Source of the DNA: Tsukamurella pseudospumae | Lineage (GTDB): Bacteria; Actinomycetota; Actinomycetes; Mycobacteriales; Mycobacteriaceae | Reading direction: 5' to 3' | DNA length: 64,000 nt | NCBI RefSeq assembly: GCF_001575205.1 | Contig: NZ_LSRE01000050.1 | Coordinates: 558,001-622,000 of the forward strand | In this document: positions 1 to 8,938 of the stretch, one piece after another | Layout of the letters: every line of letters begins with the position of its first letter | Numbering within the stretch: position 1 is the stretch's first letter | The notes under the pieces: generated by a model | What the model saw: only the letters and a program-made list of their open reading frames with translations | What the model was told of the DNA's origin: nothing | The model's database searches: none | Translations under genes and position numbers: made by a program

Positions 1-568
1 CGCCGCGGGAATCCGCGGTACCGGAGAGGATCCTGCGGATCTGCTCGCCCTGGATCCGCTCGCGACTCTCCCGCCAACGGTCGAGCTCCTGCCGGTACAC
101 CTCGACGACCTGCTCGGAGATCCAGTCGATGTACTGCGAGGTCGCGGTGAACGTGGCCTCGAAGACCTCGAGCGCCGTATCGGCGTCGACACCGCCGGCC
201 CGCACCTCCGCGAACACCAGGCGCAGCAGCTCCTGCTGGCCCAGGCGGTAGGCGCGGACCAGGGCGTTCGGCGTCACGTCGTGCTGCGCGAGCCGGCGCG
301 CGTACTCGACGGCGGCGACCGGCGCGGTCACCCCCGCCACGTCGATGCCGTGCCGGATCGCCGCGAAGATCGTCGAGATGTTGCCCTCGACGCTGGCCCG
401 CAGCAGCTCCACCAGCTGGGTATCACCCCGCAGCTCCGGGATCTGCGCGAGGATCACGTCCCGCACCGCGTCCGTCACCGCGGCGAGGCGGGGCTCCATC
501 CGGGTGATCACCGCCGCTGCCGCCGAGACCGTTCCCTCGGAGGATCCGCTCGCGTCCGTCGCCGACAT
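1..568 (-). CDS. PucR/CdaR-type transcriptional regulator, N-terminal part (runs off the window)
   Basis: An open frame starts at the ATG at 568 (MSATDASGSS) and reads without a stop to base 1, so about 189 residues are visible. The region is helical and contains ARRLAQHDVTPNALVRAYRLG and DWISEQVVEVYRQELDRW. This is the N-terminal sensor/RsbT-antagonist-like region that precedes the C-terminal HTH in actinobacterial PucR-family regulators. The DNA-binding end lies outside the window. It diverges from the acyl-CoA ligase operon at 746, so it may control that operon; this is inference from position. Family assignment rests on overall resemblance, not on the HTH. Confidence 0.7.
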   Translation of the reverse strand, partial: MSATDASGSSEGTVSAAAAVITRMEPRLAAVTDAVRDVILAQIPELRGDTQLVELLRASVEGNISTIFAAIRHGIDVAGVTAPVAAVEYARRLAQHDVTPNALVRAYRLGQQELLRLVFAEVRAGGVDADTALEVFEATFTATSQYIDWISEQVVEVYRQELDRWRESRERIQGEQIRRILSGTADSRG

Positions 569-674
569 GAGCCCGAGCGTAGCGATCGCGGCGACGCGCG
601 ACGGGTGATCCGTGGATCTCGCGCTGTTGTTCGTCGAGGACAACGCCGGAGGAATCCTTGGCCTGCGCGGACGA

Positions 675-690
675 TGTGACGTCGGTCACG
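675..690. promoter_or_regulatory. Candidate CRP/GlxR-type operator
   Basis: TGTGACGTCGGTCACG matches the CRP-family pattern TGTGA-N6-TCACA except for the last base. It lies in the divergent space between the PucR-type gene and the acyl-CoA ligase, about 56 bases before the ligase start. CRP/GlxR-type regulators are usual in mycolata. Binding is inferred from the pattern only. Confidence 0.4.
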
Positions 691-745
691 TGGATCTAGA
701 TTTCTCAGTGAGCCGGACCACACTCCACCCCTGAGAGGGCCTCCG

Positions 746-2206
746 ATGCACTTCGCACTCCTCCCCGCACACCGGGCCGCCGCCGCGCCCTCGGCGCCGG
801 CTGTCGCCGACGACGACCGGACCCTCGACAACGCCGCGTTCCACCAGGTCATCGAGGCCGCGGCCACGACCCTCGCCGAGCTTGGCGTGCGCCGCGGCGA
901 CGTGGTCGCGGTGCTCCTGCCCAACACGGCCGACCTCGTCGTGACGCTGTTCGCCGCGTGGCGCCTCGGCGCGGCGGTCACGCCGATCAACCCCGTCCTG
1001 ACCACCGATGAGATCCGCTACCAGGCGACGGATGCGAGCTCGGTTGTGTTGGTCACCGACAACGCGCGGACCGACGATCTCGGCACGTCGGTGCTGCTCA
1101 CCGCCGACCTCTACGCCGGAACCGAGGGCGCGCCCGCCGTCGACCCGCACGACGAGGATCGAGCCCTGCTGATCTACACCTCGGGCACCACGGGTCGCCC
1201 GAAGGGAGTTCGGCTCGACCACGCGAACCTGACGGCGCAGTGCCTCGCCCTCGTGGACGTCCTCGGGCTGACCGCCGACGATCACAGCCTGCTGATCCTG
1301 CCCCTGTTCCACGCGAACGGGATCGTGGCGGGCACGCTGTCGCCGCTGCTCGCCGGCGGCCGCACCACCGTGGCCGGCCGGTTCAAGGCCGCCACCTTCT
1401 TCGACCGGGTCGAGCAGGTCCGCCCCACCTACTTCTCCGCCGTCCCCACCATCTATCAGATGCTGGTCGACCTCCCGGCCGACGTCCGCCCCGACACCTC
1501 GTCGATCCGGTACGGGATCTGCGGTGCCGCGCCCGCCAGCGTCGAACTGCTCGCGAAAGTGGAGCAGCGCTACGGCTTCCCGCTCGTCGAGGGCTACGGC
1601 CTGTCCGAATGCACCTGCGTGGCAACGGTGAACCCGTACGACGGCGTCCGCAAGGCCGGCACCGTCGGACCCGCGATCCCCGGCGTGACCGTGCAGGTCC
1701 TGGGCCCCGACGGTGCCGTGCTGCCGGCCGGGGAGGCGGGCGACGTGGTGATCTCCGGCCCGAACGTCATGCGCGGCTACCTCAATCGTCCCGAGGACAC
1801 GACCGAGACCCTCGTGGACGGCCGGCTTCGCACCGGCGACATCGGATTCCTCGACGAGGACGGCTACCTCACCCTCGTCGATCGCGCGAAGGACCTGATC
1901 ATCCGCGGCGGGGAGAACATCTACCCCAAGGAGATCGAGTCCGTGATCTACCAACTGCCCCAGGTCGCCGAGGCGGCCGTCGTGGGCCGGCCGGACCCGA
2001 AGTTCGGCGAGGTGCCCGTCCTGTTCGTCGCACTCACCGACGGTGCGGTGCTCGATCGCGACGCGATCCTCACGCACGCGGCCGCCAAGCTGGCCGCCTA
2101 CAAACTGCCCGCGGAGATCACGACTCTCCCGAGCCTCCCCAAGAACGCCGTCGGCAAGCTCGACAAGCCCACCCTGCGGAAGTTCGAAGCGCCCACCAGC
2201 GCCTGA
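746..2206 (+). CDS. Acyl-CoA synthetase / AMP-forming fatty acid-CoA ligase
   Basis: 486 residues, the usual length for a compact class I adenylate-forming ligase. The AMP/P-loop motif YTSGTTGRPKGV lies near residues 146-157. Further motifs are EGYGLSECT (about 280), the TGD motif in RLRTGDIGFLDEDGYL, and the C-terminal DRAKDLIIRGGENIYPKEIE hinge. The catalytic lysine region KNAVGKLDK is near the C-terminus. It should activate a carboxylic acid, probably a fatty acid, to acyl-AMP and then acyl-CoA in the cytosol. A GAGAGGG stretch precedes the ATG. It heads an apparent operon with the DUF3556 protein 33 bases downstream and an FAD oxidoreductase, suggesting a lipid-modifying pathway. The substrate cannot be read from sequence. 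Confidence 0.9.
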   Translation: MHFALLPAHRAAAAPSAPAVADDDRTLDNAAFHQVIEAAATTLAELGVRRGDVVAVLLPNTADLVVTLFAAWRLGAAVTPINPVLTTDEIRYQATDASSVVLVTDNARTDDLGTSVLLTADLYAGTEGAPAVDPHDEDRALLIYTSGTTGRPKGVRLDHANLTAQCLALVDVLGLTADDHSLLILPLFHANGIVAGTLSPLLAGGRTTVAGRFKAATFFDRVEQVRPTYFSAVPTIYQMLVDLPADVRPDTSSIRYGICGAAPASVELLAKVEQRYGFPLVEGYGLSECTCVATVNPYDGVRKAGTVGPAIPGVTVQVLGPDGAVLPAGEAGDVVISGPNVMRGYLNRPEDTTETLVDGRLRTGDIGFLDEDGYLTLVDRAKDLIIRGGENIYPKEIESVIYQLPQVAEAAVVGRPDPKFGEVPVLFVALTDGAVLDRDAILTHAAAKLAAYKLPAEITTLPSLPKNAVGKLDKPTLRKFEAPTSA

Positions 2207-2239
2207 CAATCCACCCGACCCACCGAAGGAGCGATCATC

Positions 2240-4087
2240 ATGGGTTTCAAGGACCCGACATTCCCCGCGGTCGACCCGCACGAATTCCTCGCACTGCCCC
2301 TCCGCGACCGGATCAAGACGTTGAGCACCCAGTGGGCCGGCTCCGGATTCGGCACCCCCTACATGGTGCACACCATCTACATCCTCAAACTGGTCGTGTT
2401 CTACGGCTTCCTCGGCGTGGTCATCGCGACCACGACCTCGGGCCTGTCTCCATTCACCGTGGTCGGCGACGGCGGCTGGTGGAACCAGCCCATCGTCTAC
2501 CAGAAGCTGGTCATGTGGACGCTCCTGGTCGAGACCATCGGCATCGGCGGATCGTGGGGTCCGCTCGCCGGCAAGGCCAAGCCCATGACCGGCGGAATCC
2601 TGTTCTGGGCCAAGCGCAACACGATCCGGCTGCGTCCCTTCACCTGGGTGCCCGGCACCGCCGGCGACCGCCGCACGCCCCTCGACATCGGGCTCTACCT
2701 GCTGCTGCTCGCCTCATACGTCCTGGTGATCGCCCTGCCCGGCGTGCAGAACGTCTCGAACTTCAGCACCGCGATGCAGTCCCTCGGGATCGACACCGCC
2801 GCGGGCCTGGTCCGTCCGGCACTGTTCTTCGTGCCCATCGTCCTGCTGATCCTGATGGGCCTGCGGGACAAGACGGTCTTCCTCGCCGCTCGCAGTGAGC
2901 AGTACATCCCCCCGATGCTCGCCTTCGCGATCCTGCCCCTGCTGTCCGCCGGTCACGGCTTCACGAACATGATCATCGCGCTCAAGCTGATCATCGGCAT
3001 CGTCTGGATCGGGGCCGGCATCTCCAAGCTCAACGAGCACTTCGTCATGGTGATCCCGCCGATGGTGAGCAACGCACCGTCGAACCCGTTCTCCGGGATC
3101 CGGAAGGCGATGTACCGCAACTACCCCGAGGATCTGCGCCCCTCCGGGCTCGCGCGGTTCATGGCGCACGGGCCGGGCACCGTCGTCGAGATCGTGGCCC
3201 CGCTGATCCTGCTGTTCTCCTCGAACCACACGGTCACACTCATCGCCGGCGTGTTCATGTGCCTCTACCACCTGTTCATCATCTCCACCTTCCCGCTGGC
3301 GGTGCCGCTGGAGTGGAACCTGATGTTCTCCTACACCACCCTGATCCTGTTCCTGGGCTTCCCCGCCGACCGCGGCTACGCCCTCTGGGACATGACCCCC
3401 GCGTGGCTCGCCCTGATCGTCGCGGCAGCACTGATGTTCTTCCCGATCCTGGGAAACCTTCGCCCCGACAAGATCTCGTTCCTCCCGTCGATGCGGCAGT
3501 ACGGCGGCAACTGGGCCTCCGCGATCTGGGCCTTCGCGCCCGGCGCCGAGGAGAAGCTCAATCGGGTCACCCGCTCCGCCCCGAACCAGGTCGACCAGTT
3601 CATCGCCGCCGGCTACCCGCCCGAGTGGGCCGAGATCACGCTGCAGATGACCGCCGGCTGGCGCTCGCTGCACAGCCAGGGCCGCGGCCTGTTCTCCGTG
3701 CTGCACGCCGTGGCACCGGACATCGACCAGCGGTCGGTCCGCGAGGCGGAGTTCCTCTGCAATTCCCTGATCGGCTTCAACTTCGGTGATGGCCACCTGC
3801 ACAACGAGGATATGATCAAGGCCGTGCAGGACGAGGCCGGGTTCGAGCCCGGCGAGGTCCTCATCGTCTGGGTCGAGTCGCAGCCGATCCACAAGAACTA
3901 CCAGTGCTACAAGGTGATCGACCCCGCGCTCGGCGTCGTCGAGGAGGGCACCTGGGTACTCTCCGACCTGGTCGACGAGCAGCCCTGGCTCCCGAACGGC
4001 CCCGCCAAGCACACCGTCACCTGGTCGAACCTGGCCTCCCGCAACAACCGCCGCCCCGCGGTCGAGAACAAGGAGAAGACGGCATGA
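2240..4087 (+). CDS. DUF3556 polytopic membrane protein
   Basis: 615 residues. The first 420 or so hold many hydrophobic segments, for example IYILKLVVFYGFLGVVIATT and LILLFSSNHTVTLIAGVFMC. A soluble tail of about 190 residues follows. This resembles the DUF3556 family of mycobacteria and relatives, whose function is unknown. An AAGGAG ribosome site precedes the ATG. It follows an acyl-CoA ligase and overlaps the next gene by 4 bases (ATGA), so the three products are probably made together. A role in handling a membrane lipid is inferred from context only. Confidence 0.75.
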   Translation: MGFKDPTFPAVDPHEFLALPLRDRIKTLSTQWAGSGFGTPYMVHTIYILKLVVFYGFLGVVIATTTSGLSPFTVVGDGGWWNQPIVYQKLVMWTLLVETIGIGGSWGPLAGKAKPMTGGILFWAKRNTIRLRPFTWVPGTAGDRRTPLDIGLYLLLLASYVLVIALPGVQNVSNFSTAMQSLGIDTAAGLVRPALFFVPIVLLILMGLRDKTVFLAARSEQYIPPMLAFAILPLLSAGHGFTNMIIALKLIIGIVWIGAGISKLNEHFVMVIPPMVSNAPSNPFSGIRKAMYRNYPEDLRPSGLARFMAHGPGTVVEIVAPLILLFSSNHTVTLIAGVFMCLYHLFIISTFPLAVPLEWNLMFSYTTLILFLGFPADRGYALWDMTPAWLALIVAAALMFFPILGNLRPDKISFLPSMRQYGGNWASAIWAFAPGAEEKLNRVTRSAPNQVDQFIAAGYPPEWAEITLQMTAGWRSLHSQGRGLFSVLHAVAPDIDQRSVREAEFLCNSLIGFNFGDGHLHNEDMIKAVQDEAGFEPGEVLIVWVESQPIHKNYQCYKVIDPALGVVEEGTWVLSDLVDEQPWLPNGPAKHTVTWSNLASRNNRRPAVENKEKTA

Positions 4088-5499
4088 CCACCGCCACCGT
4101 CGTCGGCGCCGGCCCCAACGGCCTGGCCGCCGCGATCACCCTGGCCCGAGAGGGCGTGGACGTCACGCTCCTCGAGGCGGCCGACACCGTCGGCGGTGGC
4201 ATCCGCTCCTTCGAGGCCCTGGCTCCCGGCCTGATCCACGACCACTGCGCCGCCATGCATCCGATGGCCGTCGGCTCACCCTTCCTGAACTCGCTCGACC
4301 TCGCCCGGCACGGACTGCGCTGGCTCGCGGCCGAGATCGACTGCGTGCAGCCGCTCGACGACGGCACGGCGGGGGTGCTGCGGCGCACCGTCGACGAGAC
4401 GGCCGCCGGGATGGGACCCGACGGTGCGCTGTGGAAGGCCCTGTTCGACAGCACCGTCCGAAACATCGACAAGGTCGGCCCGGCGATCCTGTCGCCCCTG
4501 CTCCGTGTCCCGAAGCACCCGATCCACCTGGCGCGCTTCGGCGCCCCCGCGCCGCTCCCGGCCTCGCTGCTGGCCCGGGCCTTCCGCACGCCGCAGGCGC
4601 GGGCGCTGTGGGGCGGCGTCGCCGCACACACCTTCCGGCCCCTGCACCAGCCCATGACCTCCGCGATCGGCCTCGGCCTGCTCTCCGCGGGCCACGCCTA
4701 CGGCTGGAAGGTCGCCGAGGGCGGGTCCGGCGCCATCGCCGCCGCGCTGACGGCCGAGCTGCTGGCGCTGGGCGGCACCGTCGAGACCGGGGTGCGGGTG
4801 ACCTCGCTGCGCGAGGTGGAGTCCAGCGATCTCGTGCTCTTCGACCTGGACCCCGCGCAGGTGGCGGGCATCGTCGGCGATGTCCTGCCGGCGCGGGTCC
4901 GCCGGGCGTTCGAGGGGTTCCGACGGGGACCCGGCGCCTTCAAGGTCGATTTCGCCGTGCAGGGCGGCGTGCCCTGGACCAACCCCGACGCCCGCCGGTC
5001 GAGCACCGTCCACCTGGGCGGGGACTTCGCCGAGACGGCGGCGACCGAGCGCGACATCGCCGCCGGGCGGATGCCCGATCGTCCGTTCGTGCTGGTCGGC
5101 CAGCAGTACCTCGCGGACCCGTCGCGCAGCGCGGGCGACATCCATCCGGTCTGGTCGTACGCGCACGTCCCGGGCGGCTACACCGGCGACGCGACCGAAG
5201 CGATCATCGCTCAGATCGAGCGCTTCGCCCCGGGGTTCCGGGAACGGATCGTGGGTACCGCGGTCTGCTCGACGACCGAGATGTCGCGCTACAACGCCAA
5301 CTTCGTCGGCGGCGACATCAACACCGGATCCAAGGACCCGCTCCAGCTGGTCTTCGGACCCCGGATCACCCTGCAGCCCTACGACCTCGGCGTCCCCGGC
5401 ATGTACATCTGCTCCGCCGCCACCCCACCCGGCCCGGCCGCGCACGGGATGTGCGGGCACCACGCGGCGACCCGGGCGCTGCGGCAGTTGGGGCGTTAG
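4084..5499 (+). CDS. FAD-dependent oxidoreductase, phytoene-desaturase-like
   Basis: 471 residues from the ATG that overlaps the stop of the DUF3556 gene. The N-terminus VVGAGPNGLAAAITLAREG is a dinucleotide-binding GxGxxG fold, with the acidic residue of the second strand in LLEAADTVGGG. The C-terminus GMYICSAATPPGPAAHGM is the FAD-binding end typical of carotenoid-desaturase-like amine oxidases. The family desaturates or isomerises lipids; the actual substrate is unknown. It is the third gene of the lipid-type operon and ends convergently with the acyltransferase, sharing 4 bases with it. Confidence 0.85.
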   Translation: MTTATVVGAGPNGLAAAITLAREGVDVTLLEAADTVGGGIRSFEALAPGLIHDHCAAMHPMAVGSPFLNSLDLARHGLRWLAAEIDCVQPLDDGTAGVLRRTVDETAAGMGPDGALWKALFDSTVRNIDKVGPAILSPLLRVPKHPIHLARFGAPAPLPASLLARAFRTPQARALWGGVAAHTFRPLHQPMTSAIGLGLLSAGHAYGWKVAEGGSGAIAAALTAELLALGGTVETGVRVTSLREVESSDLVLFDLDPAQVAGIVGDVLPARVRRAFEGFRRGPGAFKVDFAVQGGVPWTNPDARRSSTVHLGGDFAETAATERDIAAGRMPDRPFVLVGQQYLADPSRSAGDIHPVWSYAHVPGGYTGDATEAIIAQIERFAPGFRERIVGTAVCSTTEMSRYNANFVGGDINTGSKDPLQLVFGPRITLQPYDLGVPGMYICSAATPPGPAAHGMCGHHAATRALRQLGR

Positions 5500-6935
5500 G
5501 GGCGCTGGACCGGAGCCGCCGGCCGAGCGCCGGCCGGTCCGGCGAACACCGTCCGGCCCAGGGCCTGCCACACCAGCAGGACCGCGCCGAGGAAGACCGC
5601 GACCGCACCCGCAGGCACCGCCAGCGGCCAGTAGAAGACCGCCCCGACGGCGACCATCGCGACGCCGATGCCGACCGAGACCGGCAGGCTCTGCTGCGCC
5701 ATCGGAATCATCTTCCGGCCGGTGGACCACAGGCTGATCGGGGTGCGGCGGAAGACCTCCGTCATCGCGACGGTGAAGAAGACCGTGACGACGAAGGTGC
5801 ACACCGTGACGATCGGGGCGTACACGTCGAATCGGAAGCGCTGGATCGTGGGTGCCAGCTCCTGCAGCGCGAACGCGTGCACGAGGAAGATGCCGAACGA
5901 ACGGTCCGAGGCGGTCTTGAGGAACCTGTCCCAGAACGAGCCGGCCGTGCGGTGATCGGCCCAGTACGTGCCCGCTGCGTAGAGGGCCAGGATGATCATG
6001 ACGAACATGACGGCCGCATAGGGGTGGAAGACGTTCGCGGCGTCGGTCGGGAACATCCCGTCCATGCTGACCTTGGAGCCGTAGACGATCAGCGTCGCCA
6101 TCACCACGCCGATCGCCAGCGTGATCACCCGTCCGCGATAGCGCACGACCACATCCCGGACACCCTCGATGTGCATCGCCGCGACGCAGCCCAGCAGCGT
6201 GAAGAACTGGTACGGGAAGACCGTGGCGGGGAGGTGATTCCACAGCTTGGCGAGCAGGCCGTAGTTGAACATCTCGGGGCGGGCGTTGGTCATGTAGTGC
6301 AGCAGGACCAGATGGAAGACGAAACTCGCGGCCAGGATGTACCGGTGGTAGCCCATGGTCCAGCGGAGGAACTTCAGCAGCAGCGGGAAGATCAGGTACA
6401 CCTGCATCGTCACGAAGACGAAGTAGAGGTGGTACCACGCGTCGCCGGTGAGCAGGTCGTACCCGAGCACCTTGAGCGCCGCCTTCGTGGATTCCCAGGT
6501 CTCGAAGGTGCGCCAGACATTGGAGAACGCCGGCGGCCACATGACGTACATGTGGTACAGCCAGTAGAAGACGGACCAGGTCAGGAAGGGCAGGCCGACG
6601 GCCTTGTACCGGCGCCGCCAGAAGTCGACCGCGTCCAGCTTGCGGTCCCGGTACTGGTAGACCAGCACGAATCCGGTGAGCGCGAAGAACGCGTTGCGCG
6701 TGTAGTGGAAGATCGTCTGGACCGCGTTGGACGCCACACTGAACGGGAACGTGGTACCCGAGACGCAGTGATCGAAGATGACGCCCGCGAAGGTCACGAT
6801 GCGCACGATGTCGAGCTCGTAGAGATGCCCGCCCTTGCGCTTCGGCTTCGCGGGGGCCGCGGGCTCCGCCGCCGGGGTGGGCTCAGTACCCGCCGGCTCG
6901 GTGCCGCGTTCGCTCATCGTCTGGTCCACACCCAC
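5496..6935 (-). CDS. Membrane acyltransferase, acyltransferase-3 family
   Basis: 479 residues if the GTG at 6935 is used, 473 from the ATG at 6917; neither has a strong ribosome site. A short Pro/Ala/Glu-rich cytoplasmic head is followed by about ten hydrophobic segments. The first carries the family block YELDIVRIVTFAGVIFDH, in which the His sits at the usual active position. Such enzymes move acyl groups onto sugars or lipids at the inner membrane. The acceptor is unknown. The last third ends in a small hydrophobic helix followed by a Pro/Ala tail. Confidence 0.75.
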   Translation of the reverse strand: MGVDQTMSERGTEPAGTEPTPAAEPAAPAKPKRKGGHLYELDIVRIVTFAGVIFDHCVSGTTFPFSVASNAVQTIFHYTRNAFFALTGFVLVYQYRDRKLDAVDFWRRRYKAVGLPFLTWSVFYWLYHMYVMWPPAFSNVWRTFETWESTKAALKVLGYDLLTGDAWYHLYFVFVTMQVYLIFPLLLKFLRWTMGYHRYILAASFVFHLVLLHYMTNARPEMFNYGLLAKLWNHLPATVFPYQFFTLLGCVAAMHIEGVRDVVVRYRGRVITLAIGVVMATLIVYGSKVSMDGMFPTDAANVFHPYAAVMFVMIILALYAAGTYWADHRTAGSFWDRFLKTASDRSFGIFLVHAFALQELAPTIQRFRFDVYAPIVTVCTFVVTVFFTVAMTEVFRRTPISLWSTGRKMIPMAQQSLPVSVGIGVAMVAVGAVFYWPLAVPAGAVAVFLGAVLLVWQALGRTVFAGPAGARPAAPVQRP

Positions 6936-7116
6936 TGATCAACAATCCCTCATACACCACGGCAATACCTGGTCACAGGCCGCTTCGTACGGTAACCGTT
7001 GGCACAGCGCCGATCCAACTCCGGCGCACACCTCCCAGGAGACTGCCAGGACGGCGCGCCACGACGTACGGTGCGCCCGATTCGCGGCGCCGCGCGGGCA
7101 TGTGGTTGCTCCTGAA

Positions 7117-7200
7117 AGCCATGCGCGCCACGCATGGCTGGGTTCGCGCAGGTCAGGGGATGTTTCTGGCAGGAGGGCTATTCACTGCGCGAATACCCCT
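7117..7200. repeat. Palindrome pair around a GCGCAGGTCAG block (copy 1)
   Basis: The first palindrome is AGCCATGCG-CGCCA-CGCATGGCT (7117-7139), a 9-bp perfect stem. Then comes GGTTCGCGCAGGTCAGGGG, and then a weaker hairpin GGGCTATTC/GAATACCCC with one mismatch. A diverged copy of the whole arrangement is at 19921-20000. It lies in the 530-base gap upstream of the acyltransferase gene; I see no coding sequence here. Confidence 0.6.
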
Positions 7201-7275
7201 CCGTCTTCGGCCCGACGGTGCCCACCGTCCCGCTGCCTCCAACCGGCACGGGCCGATCGCCTGCGAGCGCGAACG

Positions 7276-7373
7276 CGGCGCGGGGGACGACGGCTCCCCC
7301 ACCGAGCGCCCGGCGTTTCACCGGGGACCGAACGCCGGCTGGGGGGGGCACGGCGTCGCGCGGGGGACGACGG
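7276..7373. repeat. Dispersed GGGGGACG/TCCCCC intergenic repeat, locus A
   Basis: Two GCGCGGGGGACGACGG blocks bracket TCCCCCACCGAGCGCCC and GGCGTTTCACCGGGGAC. The central part closely matches loci D (48135) and E (49344). The bracketing blocks run in the opposite orientation to those in D and E, so the repeat is modular. No gene is visible here. Confidence 0.55.
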
Positions 7374-7477
7374 AGCGGGGACCTGACACGGCACTTCGGC
7401 ACAGCACTGCGGCGCGAGGGAGGGCGGCGCAGGCGCACCGTCGAACGATGGGACGGGAGCCATGCGTTTCTCCTATG

Positions 7478-8533
7478 TCAAGCGGCGGCGGGAAGTTCAC
7501 CTCCGGTGGTGGTGGCGTGGTCGGTTTTGAGGGTGTTGAAGACGGTGCGGGCGAGGCGGCGTTTGAGGCAGCGGAGGGCTTCGCGTTTGGTGTCGCCGGC
7601 GGCGAGGCGTTTGCGGTAGTAGATCTGGCCTCGGTTGTCGGGCATGCGGATCTGGGTGATCGCGATCCGGTGCAGGGCGCAGTTGAGTTGTCGGTTGCCG
7701 GTGCGGGTCATCCGGACGCGTCCGTTGGTGCTGCCTGACCAGACAGGGATCGGTGCGACGCCGGTGTGCCGGGCGTAGGCGGCTTCGCTGCGGAATCGTG
7801 CGATGCCGGCGGTCTCTCCGACGATCTTCGCAGCGGTCAGCTCGCCGCATCCGGGGATCTCCAGGAGCGTGGGAGCTGCTGCGGCCGTGGCTTTTCCGAT
7901 CCGTTTGGCGAGTTGGTTGATCTGCTCTGTGAGTCGGTCGATGTCGGTGAGCTCGTCGAGGGCGAATTCTGCGACTGTTCCCGGCTGGCCGGTGAGCCAG
8001 GCGCGCAGCGCGGCCCGGTGGTTGGCCTGGTCCATGCTCCGTGGCTTGGGTTCCCGGCCGGGTTCGAGCTCGTGGATTCGCCAGCGCAGCCGGTTGATCA
8101 TGCCGGTGCGGATCTTGACCAGGTCCTCGCGGCGGTCGGTGAGTAGTTTGAGCTCGCGGGACTGCTCATCGTGCGAGGCGACGGGCAGGTCGGGTTCGCG
8201 GAGCACGGCGCGGGCGACCGCCAGCGCGTCGATGGGGTCGGATTTGCCGCGGGTGCGTGCTGAGGCGCGGGCGTGGGCCATGAGTTTGGCCGGGACGCGT
8301 ACGACGTGCTGATCGGCGGTGAGCAGGTCCCGTTCAAGGCGGGCCGACATCTGCCGGCAGTCCTCGATCCCCCAGGTCAGGCCGGTTCCGAATGCGCTGC
8401 GGGCCCAGCGGATCGCCTTCTGATGCCCGACCGTGGTGGTAGGGACGGTTATCTCTGCGAGCTTGCGGCCGACGTCATCGACGGCGACGAAGGTGTGCGT
8501 TCGCTTGTGTACATCGGCTCCAACTACAACCAT
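7478..8533 (-). CDS. IS110-family transposase (DEDD/RuvC-like plus Tnp20 domains)
   Basis: 351 residues from the ATG at 8533, chosen because GGGAGG stands just before it and the protein then begins MVVVGADVHKRTH. The acidic residues of the RuvC-like domain are visible: GADVHK (D), WGIEDC (E) and GKSDPIDALAVARAVLRE (D and D). The C-terminal Tnp20 domain has IPGCGELTAAKIVGE, then VWSGSTNGRVRMTRTGNRQL with candidate catalytic serines. These enzymes cut and rejoin DNA guided by a bridge RNA from the element. No frameshift is seen, so it may be active. It contains no copy of the window's frequent 9-mer GCACCGTCG. Confidence 0.92.
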   Translation of the reverse strand: MVVVGADVHKRTHTFVAVDDVGRKLAEITVPTTTVGHQKAIRWARSAFGTGLTWGIEDCRQMSARLERDLLTADQHVVRVPAKLMAHARASARTRGKSDPIDALAVARAVLREPDLPVASHDEQSRELKLLTDRREDLVKIRTGMINRLRWRIHELEPGREPKPRSMDQANHRAALRAWLTGQPGTVAEFALDELTDIDRLTEQINQLAKRIGKATAAAAPTLLEIPGCGELTAAKIVGETAGIARFRSEAAYARHTGVAPIPVWSGSTNGRVRMTRTGNRQLNCALHRIAITQIRMPDNRGQIYYRKRLAAGDTKREALRCLKRRLARTVFNTLKTDHATTTGGELPAAA

Positions 8534-8656
8534 GATGGTTGCCTCCCTTGTTGAGGTGGAAGGTTGGACCGGCCGGCGGACACATCTCAGTGGGGGCGGT
8601 GCCACGCTCCTATCAAGTCACGCCGGTCGGTTCCAGTCCACCAGGCACCGGCAAAA
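8534..8656 (-). ncRNA. Candidate bridge-RNA region of the IS110 element
   Basis: In the IS110 group the long non-coding end upstream of the transposase encodes the bridge RNA that pairs with target and donor DNA. Here that end is about 123 bases. On the minus strand it contains CTTGATAGGAGCG, which resembles CTTGACATAGGAGAA at the other end of the element. I could not fold it reliably, so both the extent and the RNA itself are inferred. Confidence 0.3.
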
Positions 8657-8851
8657 CGCATGGTGACCAGCCCTGATCGGGGCGGCAGACGCGCATGGAG
8701 CCAGATGCCCGGTGAACTGAACCCAACCACCGCAGACCCGGTAAGACCAGATCGAATCCGATCAGAGCGTGCCGCGGTAGATCCCAGAGTGACACTGAGT
8801 CAAGTGCATGGCCCCGACCTCAGAAAACCATACCTGAGCTGGGAAAATATC

Positions 8852-8874
8852 AGCCATGCGCGGAGCGCATGGCT
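8852..8874. repeat. Palindrome AGCCATGCG-N5-CGCATGGCT (copy beside the IS)
   Basis: A perfect 9-bp stem with loop CGGAG, and the same arms as 7117-7139. The remaining 8657-8938 gap shows no gene and runs up to the stop of the dehydrogenase gene. Confidence 0.65.
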
Positions 8875-8938
8875 CGCCGGAACACCGTCCGCCTCCAGCC
8901 CCGGCTCCGGCCCGGTGACGAGCACCGTCGGGCACGGC

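Larger units (their letters stand above)
7467..8656 (-). mobile_element. IS110-family insertion sequence
   Basis: About 1.19 kb. Ends are inferred from the target. The left flank ends in AGCCATGCG (7458-7466) and the right flank begins CGCATGG (8657-8663), the two arms of a palindrome. Intact copies of that palindrome lie at 7117-7139 and 8852-8874. The element therefore seems to sit in the loop of a third copy, with no target duplication, as expected for IS110-type recombination. It holds one gene, about 120 bases of non-coding DNA upstream of it and only about 11 bases downstream, the IS110-group layout. Confidence 0.65.

Noticed and set aside
281-679. Plus-strand open frames over the first 700 bases
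   Set aside because: They are opposite the PucR-type frame, which has coherent helical family sequence from 568 to the window edge.
7461-8662. CATGCGTTT / AAACGCATG read as terminal inverted repeats of the IS
   Set aside because: The shared part is better explained as the two arms of the target palindrome, since intact copies of it exist at 7117 and 8852 outside the element.
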